Made by a program: the position numbers and the translations under genes
Notes under the pieces: model-generated
Seen by the model: only the letters and a program-made list of their open reading frames with translations
Database searches by the model: none
Told to the model about the DNA's origin: nothing
Assembly: GCA_945862305.1 (NCBI GenBank)
Contig: CAMAXF010000004.1
Span: 87,697 to 151,696, forward strand
Reading direction: 5' to 3'
From: Bordetella parapertussis
GTDB lineage: Bacteria > Pseudomonadota > Gammaproteobacteria > Burkholderiales > Burkholderiaceae_A
Length of the DNA stretch: 64,000 bases
Shown: positions 58,373-64,000 of the stretch, one piece after another
Layout of the letters: every line of letters starts with the position of its first letter
Position numbering within the stretch: the stretch's first letter is position 1

Positions 58373-59659
58373 ATGCAGACCATGGTCATTCTGTTCGGGA
58401 CTGTTCTTGTCCTGGTGTTGCTAAACGTGCCCATCGCTGTGGCCCTCGGGGTGGTGGCTACAGCCGCCATGGTGCTCACTCAGGGCCCCGACGTTCTGCC
58501 GAATCTGCCCATCGTGCTATACCAGAGCGCCACCAATTTCCCTTTACTTGCCATACCTCTGTTCATTCTGGCAGGTGCCATCATGAACTCCTCGGGCATC
58601 TCAAGGCGCTTGGTCGGCCTGGCGACTGCACTTTTTGGCTGGATTCGTGGGGGCTTGGCACATGTCAACATTGGCGTCTCACTGTTCTTTGCCGAGATTT
58701 CGGGTTCGGCCGTTGCGGATGTCGCCGCACTGGGCTCTGTTCTGATTCCCGAGATGAAGAATAAGGGTTACTCAGCGCCCTTCGCTGCTGCGGTCACCTC
58801 ATCCTCTGCAACACTCGCCATCATCATCCCCCCCTCGATTCCCATGATTCTGTATGCAGTCATGGCGGAAACATCGGTGGTGCAGCTCTTTGTGGCGGGA
58901 ATTATTCCAGGACTGATCGGCGGCTTTGGCCTGATGGGGATGGCCTACTACTTTGCACGTCGCTACAACCTTCCGGTCGAGGAGCGTTTTTCCGGCCGCA
59001 AACTTTGGATTGCCGCCAAAGAGGCCAGCTGGGCATTGCTACTACCTGTGATCATTCTCGGAGGCATCTTCGGCGGTGTCGTCACGGCGACCGAAGGGGC
59101 TGCGCTGGCCGTTCTGGCATCACTCTTTATCGGCCTTGTCATCTACCGAGATCTCGACTGGGCGCATCTTCGCTCCGCCATCATGGAGGGGGGAACCCAG
59201 ACCGCCGTGGTCATGCTGCTCGTGGCCACCAGCGGACTGTTGGGGAATTACCTCACCGAAATCTCCGCTCCGCAACAACTGGCAGCTCAGGTTTCTGCAT
59301 TTACGTCGGATAAGTACGCGGTCCTTGCCCTCCTAAACATTGTGTTCCTGTTTTTAGGCGTCTTCCTTCACTCTGCAGCAGCCATTATTCTGGTGGTGCC
59401 CGTCGTCATGCCGCTGGTACTGGCCGTGGGCATCGACCCCGTTCACTTTGGTCTGATCGTGACGATCAACCTTGGGATCGGACAACAAACACCGCCAGTG
59501 GCCAGCGTCTTGATGGTCTCGAGCGCCATTGCTAGGTGCAGCGTCTGGGAAACCACCCGAGTCAACATCTACTTCATTGGTGTCTTGTTCACCGTGCTCA
59601 TGCTTGTGACCTACGTGCCGATCACCGGAATGGGACTGGTTGAGTACTTCTATCGTTAA
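58373..59659 (+). CDS. dctM: TRAP transporter large membrane subunit, DctM family
   Basis: A 428-residue sodium-coupled permease with about twelve membrane segments. Family signatures include NFPLLAIPLFILAGAIMNSSGI, FFAEISGSAVADVAALGSVLIPEM, SSATLAIIIPPSIPMILYAV and GIGQQTPPVASVLMV. It completes a DctPQM importer whose ligand remains unidentified. Confidence 0.94.
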   Translation: MQTMVILFGTVLVLVLLNVPIAVALGVVATAAMVLTQGPDVLPNLPIVLYQSATNFPLLAIPLFILAGAIMNSSGISRRLVGLATALFGWIRGGLAHVNIGVSLFFAEISGSAVADVAALGSVLIPEMKNKGYSAPFAAAVTSSSATLAIIIPPSIPMILYAVMAETSVVQLFVAGIIPGLIGGFGLMGMAYYFARRYNLPVEERFSGRKLWIAAKEASWALLLPVIILGGIFGGVVTATEGAALAVLASLFIGLVIYRDLDWAHLRSAIMEGGTQTAVVMLLVATSGLLGNYLTEISAPQQLAAQVSAFTSDKYAVLALLNIVFLFLGVFLHSAAAIILVVPVVMPLVLAVGIDPVHFGLIVTINLGIGQQTPPVASVLMVSSAIARCSVWETTRVNIYFIGVLFTVLMLVTYVPITGMGLVEYFYR

Positions 59660-59674
59660 TTGGGGTCTGCCGCA

Positions 59675-60454
59675 ATGACCAACATTCTGCTCGAGTCGAG
59701 GCAAGGACACATTGCGTCAGTCACCATCAACCGTCCTGAGAAGCTCAATGCCATGACCAAGCCGCTCTGGCAGGCACTCGGCTCAGCCTTTGAACGGCTC
59801 TCTGCAGATGACAGTGTTCGCTGTATCCTCATCCGTGGTGCTGGCGAAAAGTCTTTCTCACCTGGCAACGACATCAGCGAGTTCGAGACCGAGCGGTCCA
59901 ACAAGCGTCAGGCCATTGCCTACGGAGAGGTCATGCACCGAACGATTGCGGCCATCTCCAATTGCCCGCATCCGATTGTGGCCCAGGTGCATGGAATTTG
60001 TGTCGGCGGTGGCATGGAGATCGCATCCTTGGCCGACATTCGAATCTGCGGGGAATCCAGTCGTTTTGGGGCACCGATCAATCGCCTGGGGCTTGTGATG
60101 GCCTACAGTGAAATGGGGCCACTGACCAAACTCCTTGGCCCATCCAAAGCCCTGGAGATCCTATTAGAGGGCCGGATCTTTGACGCTGACGAGGCGCTTC
60201 GAATTGGACTTGTCTCAAGGGTTGTCAAAGACAGTGAGGTCGAGAAGGAGGCACAGCAAACAGCCCAACGGGTGGCTGCCGGTGCGCCATTGGTAGCGCG
60301 CTGGCATAAGAAGTTTGCAAGACGCCTTGCCGATGCTGCCCCGATTTCAGCATCCGAGCGGGACGAGTGCTTTGACTGTTTCGACACAGAAGACTTTCGA
60401 ATTGGTTACAAGGCCTTTCTTGCAAAGTTGCCCCCAGAGTTTGTTGGTCGATGA
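59675..60454 (+). CDS. Crotonase superfamily protein (enoyl-CoA hydratase-like) with altered active site
   Basis: A 259-residue crotonase-fold enzyme acting on a CoA thioester. The oxyanion hole regions SFSPGNDISEF and GICVGGGMEIASLADIR are present, with E115 at the position of the first catalytic Glu of enoyl-CoA hydratase. The second Glu is Ile135 (FGAPINRLGL), so classic hydration is doubtful; isomerase, decarboxylase, hydrolase or racemase activity is as likely. ATG 59675 is preferred to a TTG at 59660. The stop overlaps the CoA-transferase start. Confidence 0.85.
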   Translation: MTNILLESRQGHIASVTINRPEKLNAMTKPLWQALGSAFERLSADDSVRCILIRGAGEKSFSPGNDISEFETERSNKRQAIAYGEVMHRTIAAISNCPHPIVAQVHGICVGGGMEIASLADIRICGESSRFGAPINRLGLVMAYSEMGPLTKLLGPSKALEILLEGRIFDADEALRIGLVSRVVKDSEVEKEAQQTAQRVAAGAPLVARWHKKFARRLADAAPISASERDECFDCFDTEDFRIGYKAFLAKLPPEFVGR

Positions 60455-61689
60455 CATTGAAGGGCTCTGACCGCAACGGGCCACTTCAAGGCATCAAGGT
60501 CTTGGAGCTCGCTCAGATCATGGCGGGCCCAACCTGCGGCATGATGCTGGCCGACATGGGCGCTGATGTCATCAAGGTCGAGAAACTCCCCGCGGGTGAC
60601 GACTCAAGGGGGTACCGCGAGCCGAGAATCAATGGGGTCTCCGCTCCATTCCTGATCCTCAATCGAAACAAGCAGGGTTTGGCCATCGACCTGAAGAAGC
60701 CCGCTGGTGTTGCAGTACTCAAGCGCATGGTTGAGAAGGCTGACGTCCTCACTGAGAATTACCGAGCCGGCACCATGGAGAAACTTGGCGTTGGTTACGA
60801 GGCCCTCAACGCGGTCAACCCTCGACTGATCTACGCTGCTGTGTCGGGCTACGGACGGACAGGGCCAATGTCGGACAAACCCGGGTTTGATCTCATTGCC
60901 CAGGGTTTCTCGGGCCTTATGAGCATCACCGGCTTTGAGGGTCAACCGCCAGCCAAGACGGGGAATTCGGTTGCAGACATCAATGCTGGAATACTGGCTT
61001 GCGTTGGAATTCTTGCCGCCCTCGTCGAGCGGAGCGTGACCGGAAAGGGTCAGTTCGTCGAGACCTCCCTCATGGAGGCCGGTCTGCAGCAGACCTACTG
61101 GCAGGCGGCGATGTTTTTCGCAAACGGCCGCTCGGCCAGGCCACTAGGATCAGCCCATCCCCTCACGGCGCCCTATCAGGCATTCAAAACGGCCGACGGC
61201 CACCTCAATATCGGGGGTGCCAATCAGGCCAACTGGGAGCGCATTGCCGACACCCTTGGGCATCCCGAATGGAAAACCGACCCACGCTTTACAAGCAACT
61301 CCGATCGTATGCAGCACCAGCAGGAACTGACCCAGCTCATTGAGGCGGTTCTCGCATTCAAGGGAACTGCGGAGTGGATCGATGCCTTTGATTCCGCCGG
61401 TGTGCCAGTGGGACCAGTACATTCGATTGAAGAGGCTCTCACCCACCCCCAAGCACTCGCACGCGAGATGGTGGTAGAGACCCTTCATCCAAAGGCGGGG
61501 CGCGTCAAAGGCATTGGCCACCCCATTAAGTTCGGCGCATCCTCGAGGCCGATTCCTACGCCTGCGCCGGAACTGGGTGAGCACACCGTTGGGGTGCTGG
61601 AGTCCTTTGGATTTACTCCTGAAGAGATCGATTCACTGATTAATCAGGGGGTGGTGCATCAGGCACCTTCAGGCGACGAAGAAGCATGA
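60451..61689 (+). CDS. CaiB/BaiF family class III CoA-transferase
   Basis: Moves CoA between acyl thioesters, here probably charging the imported acid. The 412-residue protein has VLELAQIMAGPTCGMMLADMGADVIKVE, TENYRAGTMEKLG and SGYGRTGPMSDKPGFDL; D176 in NSVADINAG is the conserved catalytic Asp of this class. It overlaps the crotonase gene by four bases (ATGA). Its 3' end overlaps the convergent nuclease gene by 31 bases. Substrate unknown. Confidence 0.92.
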   Translation: MTLKGSDRNGPLQGIKVLELAQIMAGPTCGMMLADMGADVIKVEKLPAGDDSRGYREPRINGVSAPFLILNRNKQGLAIDLKKPAGVAVLKRMVEKADVLTENYRAGTMEKLGVGYEALNAVNPRLIYAAVSGYGRTGPMSDKPGFDLIAQGFSGLMSITGFEGQPPAKTGNSVADINAGILACVGILAALVERSVTGKGQFVETSLMEAGLQQTYWQAAMFFANGRSARPLGSAHPLTAPYQAFKTADGHLNIGGANQANWERIADTLGHPEWKTDPRFTSNSDRMQHQQELTQLIEAVLAFKGTAEWIDAFDSAGVPVGPVHSIEEALTHPQALAREMVVETLHPKAGRVKGIGHPIKFGASSRPIPTPAPELGEHTVGVLESFGFTPEEIDSLINQGVVHQAPSGDEEA

Positions 61690-63059
61690 AGTTCCGACGC
61701 AATGGGCAGCATCCTGCCCGCCACCCGGCTCAGGATGCGGTAGGTGTCGCGATCGAATTGCACCGAGTTCTCACCGGACAAACAAGCCTGTAGTTCATCC
61801 TCGTCCTGCGCCTCCCCAAGGAATGCCCAGTCACGAAAGACGAGCACGCGGTCTCCCTCTCTCAAGTAGGCAGCGCCCTCGAATGGCCAGTCCTTCACGC
61901 GAACCGATGTCAGCACCAGTGAAAGCCGCAGGTGGTGCTCTCGCGGATCTTCACGGCCATCGCAAACACCCTTGCAGCGGCCAAGCTGCAGACCAAAACA
62001 AGAACGGCCTAGAACGCGCTTCTCCAGTCCCAGGTAAGCCTTGCACAGGGTATTGGCCTCGGCCATCGAACGCAAGGCGCGCTGGGCCTCTGTGACGGTC
62101 TCATAGAGGCCATGACAACGACCCGGGTGATCTCGAATGGCCTCGGTCACCGCCATCGGCTGAACCTGCGGGAGATCCCCCGGCGCACCCAACACCAAGG
62201 TACTGACGGACCGAGTGAGGCGAAGCTGCCGGTTGAAAATGGGCCTCATGGACTTCACCAGTGCGGCCTCGAGCAGCAGCGCGCCAACCTCTCCGCCCGT
62301 TCGTCGATGCTCAATGCGTCGAACCTGCTGCGACATCTGGAGTTCCCGCGACGACCGGGTATCGCCAGAAAAGTGAGACATCACCCGAGCACGAATGTCC
62401 TTGGACTTCCCAATATAGAGCGGAAGGTCGCTCTCACCGTAGAACAGGTAAACCCCAGGTGAATTGGGCAGCTCATCGATGACCGAGGGGTCGATGTGAG
62501 AGGGCAGGCTCGGGCGTGCCGTGAGCGCGCCCACCGCATCCCAGAGGGCCGACTCGCCAATGGACGCCTCGAGCACGTGCCAGAACTGTAAGAGCAGGTC
62601 GGCATCGGCCATGGCCCGGTGCCGCCCGATCGGAACAAGCCCATGCCGGTCAATGAGTGTGTCGAGATTGTGTCGGCTCTCCTGCGGGAAAAGCCGCCGA
62701 GACAGCTTCACCGTGCAGAGCGTGGGCGCCCGAAATGCCAGGCCAATGCTTGCAAAGCCTTGTTTGATGAAGCTGTAATCGAATCGCGCGTTGTGGGCCA
62801 CAAAGATGCATCCGGCCAACTCATCATGCAGCTCTGCAGCCACCTCTCGGAAGGTTGGAGCATCTGCAACCATTTCGTTGCGAATGCCTGTGAGTGACTC
62901 AATGAAGCTCGGGATAACAGTCTCTGGGTTGATCAATCGCTCCCAACGCCGAACCCGCCCCTCCTCCAATCGAATGACAGCAATCTCTGTGATGCCGTCT
63001 CGACTGGGGGTAGACCCCGACGTCTCGATGTCCACAAAGGCAAGGGCCTGCGCTGGCAT
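61659..63059 (-). CDS. Fusion of DnaQ-like 3'-5' exonuclease and GIY-YIG (UvrC/Cho-like) nuclease
   Basis: A 466-residue protein with two nuclease modules. Residues 5 to 170 form a DEDDh exonuclease: FVDIETSGSTPS (D10, E12), VAHNARFDYSFI and HRAMADADL. Residues about 200 to 290 form a GIY-YIG domain with PGVYLFYGESDLPLYIGKS and an ensuing Arg/His. A Cys-containing region (CFGLQLGRCKGVCDGRE) resembles the UvrC linker. Related fusions are annotated as DNA polymerase III epsilon-like or Cho-like nucleases. A repair function is inferred. Confidence 0.88.
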   Translation of the reverse strand: MPAQALAFVDIETSGSTPSRDGITEIAVIRLEEGRVRRWERLINPETVIPSFIESLTGIRNEMVADAPTFREVAAELHDELAGCIFVAHNARFDYSFIKQGFASIGLAFRAPTLCTVKLSRRLFPQESRHNLDTLIDRHGLVPIGRHRAMADADLLLQFWHVLEASIGESALWDAVGALTARPSLPSHIDPSVIDELPNSPGVYLFYGESDLPLYIGKSKDIRARVMSHFSGDTRSSRELQMSQQVRRIEHRRTGGEVGALLLEAALVKSMRPIFNRQLRLTRSVSTLVLGAPGDLPQVQPMAVTEAIRDHPGRCHGLYETVTEAQRALRSMAEANTLCKAYLGLEKRVLGRSCFGLQLGRCKGVCDGREDPREHHLRLSLVLTSVRVKDWPFEGAAYLREGDRVLVFRDWAFLGEAQDEDELQACLSGENSVQFDRDTYRILSRVAGRMLPIASELHASSSPEGA

Positions 63060-63062
63060 GGG

Positions 63063-63959
63063 TCAGTGTGCGTCTGGCAGCCGCGTGGTGTAGCGCAGGA
63101 TGACGCGCTCCTTCTCGACAAACCCCGTATCGGTCTTGATGTCTCGGCCCACATGCAGCATCCAACGGCCGCCCAGGCCGTGTGTGGTGAGGGTGAGCAT
63201 GCCGCGATGCACCCGCAGCGCGTTGCCCTGGGCTGCGCCATTGAATCGAGTCTCCCCGCCCTGGGTGTAGAAGTAGGAAAGCCCAAGACGCACCTGGTCC
63301 GTAATCGCCCGTCCGAAGGCAGTCTGAAGGGAATAGATGGGCGCCTGGTCTAGGGTGCCTCTTACGCCCGAGGCGTTGTAGATGACATCGTTTTGGCCAG
63401 ACCACAACACATCGGCGGCGGTCATCCAGCCCCAGGTGGATGAGAGGGGCTGGTGGTAGCCCACCTGCAAGGCGGCCCGCAACCGGTTCTCGCCGAGGTT
63501 GCGGTTAAAGCCCATCGTCTTCTCGAGTTCATACGACCCCGTGGGCAGCACAAGGTAGCCCCCCACGGCTGCATAGCGGCCCGCGCGTCGGTCGGCGAAA
63601 ATCCAACGGCCAAGAAACAGGGAGAGGTCGCCGGTGGATCGCTCGGGCGTGACCGAGGATGGCCATCCGGTGGGTCGAATCTCACCATGGGCCACCTGGG
63701 CATAGGCGACGGCCGGCTTGCCGCCCCACTCAAAGGTTTGTCCGTACCGGAGGTGGCCAATGGCACTGCGCATGCCAACACCCGATACTGCCGTTTCACC
63801 CTTGAGCTTGTAGTCCTCGCGCACCGCGTGCGTCAGGCCTATCTGCACGTACCGCACGCCGGGATTAGGCGCGATTAAATCGTCCGGCGCCAGGTCGATG
63901 GCCAAGACGGACCCGGCGGCCATGGACATCAACAGCCCGAAGGCGGACGTTCTTAACAT
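63063..63959 (-). CDS. Putative outer-membrane beta-barrel protein
   Basis: A 298-residue secreted protein. The first 20 residues form a signal peptide ending at SVLA. The rest has alternating hydrophobic/aromatic strands (AVAYAQVAHGEI, YAAVGGYLVLPTGSYE, RLGLSYFYTQGGETR) typical of an outer-membrane barrel like the phenol-degradation meta-pathway (Phenol_MetA_deg) family. The likely final strand is RVILRYTTRLPDAH. Function not known; weak family call. It starts three bases beyond the nuclease gene and probably shares its transcript. Confidence 0.6.
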   Translation of the reverse strand: MLRTSAFGLLMSMAAGSVLAIDLAPDDLIAPNPGVRYVQIGLTHAVREDYKLKGETAVSGVGMRSAIGHLRYGQTFEWGGKPAVAYAQVAHGEIRPTGWPSSVTPERSTGDLSLFLGRWIFADRRAGRYAAVGGYLVLPTGSYELEKTMGFNRNLGENRLRAALQVGYHQPLSSTWGWMTAADVLWSGQNDVIYNASGVRGTLDQAPIYSLQTAFGRAITDQVRLGLSYFYTQGGETRFNGAAQGNALRVHRGMLTLTTHGLGGRWMLHVGRDIKTDTGFVEKERVILRYTTRLPDAH

Positions 63960-64000
63960 GCCCGGATTGTCTCAGAGCCGGGCCCAAAATGCCGACGTCC

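Overview
The window reads as a dense, GC-rich chromosome segment from a betaproteobacterium, most likely in the order Burkholderiales. The evidence is the set of housekeeping gene orders typical of that group (glnA-ntrB; yicC-gmk-rpoZ-spoT; rimP-nusA-infB-rbfA-truB; iscRSUA-hscBA-fdx; lolC-lolD-tatD-comEC; recJ-prfB-lysS) together with Bug-type and TRAP solute receptors. No insertion sequence, prophage, integrase, rRNA operon or CRISPR array was seen. There is no gene-free stretch over 300 bases. The longest gaps are about 190 bp upstream of glnA, about 165 bp upstream of iscR and about 127 bp upstream of rimP, and each carries recognisable regulatory DNA. Many neighbouring genes overlap, including convergent pairs by 31 to 78 bp, which suggests a compact genome.

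Layout. 1-2300 (-): ntrB (cut by the window edge) and glnA, with a sigma-54 promoter and three NtrC-like dyads at 2349-2505. 2493-5070 (-): hemW, rdgB, rph. 5113-9030 (+): yicC, gmk, rpoZ, spoT/relA homologue. 9031-12714: pmbA (-), mogA (+), a class I aminotransferase (-) and gmhA (-). 12755-20611 (-): the transcription/translation operon rimP-nusA-infB-rbfA-truB followed by typA; its promoter lies upstream of a strong intrinsic-terminator-like hairpin. 20739-24849 (-): rluB, scpB, tRNA-Ser(GGA), acs. 24910-26430 (+): class I fumarase. 26434-27998: a divergent GlcG/HbpS-like and iron-binding receptor pair over a Fur-like box. 28034-30150: RidA, alpha/beta hydrolase and 3-hydroxybutyrate dehydrogenase. 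30073-35251 (-): lolC-lolD-tatD-comEC. 35277-41841 (+): an unrecognised recJ-linked gene, recJ, prfB (with its programmed +1 frameshift), lysS and a PQQ-type sugar dehydrogenase. 41872-47063 (-): the complete isc iron-sulfur operon under two IscR-like operators. 47229-49913 (-): a low-molecular-weight phosphatase and uvrB. 50002-52292 (+): aromatic/aspartate aminotransferase and an orphan TctC receptor. 52318-55467: a CMD-family protein (-), queE, queD, tRNA-Asn(GTT) and a CYTH-CHAD protein (+). 55551-61689 (+): an organic-acid cassette. 61659-63959 (-): a DnaQ/GIY-YIG fusion nuclease and a putative outer-membrane protein.

How they work together. Most of the window is core information processing: translation initiation, release and tRNA charging, transcription elongation, ribosome and tRNA modification, Fe-S assembly, nitrogen assimilation and stringent response. 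The accessory interest is at the right-hand end. The cassette at 55551-61689 joins a serine-glyoxylate-type aminotransferase, a full DctP-DctQ-DctM TRAP importer, a crotonase with a changed active site and a class III CoA-transferase. This suggests import and CoA activation of an unidentified carboxylic acid linked to glyoxylate or amino-acid chemistry. The queE-queD pair just upstream departs from the textbook catalytic motifs in both proteins. Two tRNA genes sit only a few bases in front of protein genes. All functional assignments come from reading motifs and gene order; no database search was run.
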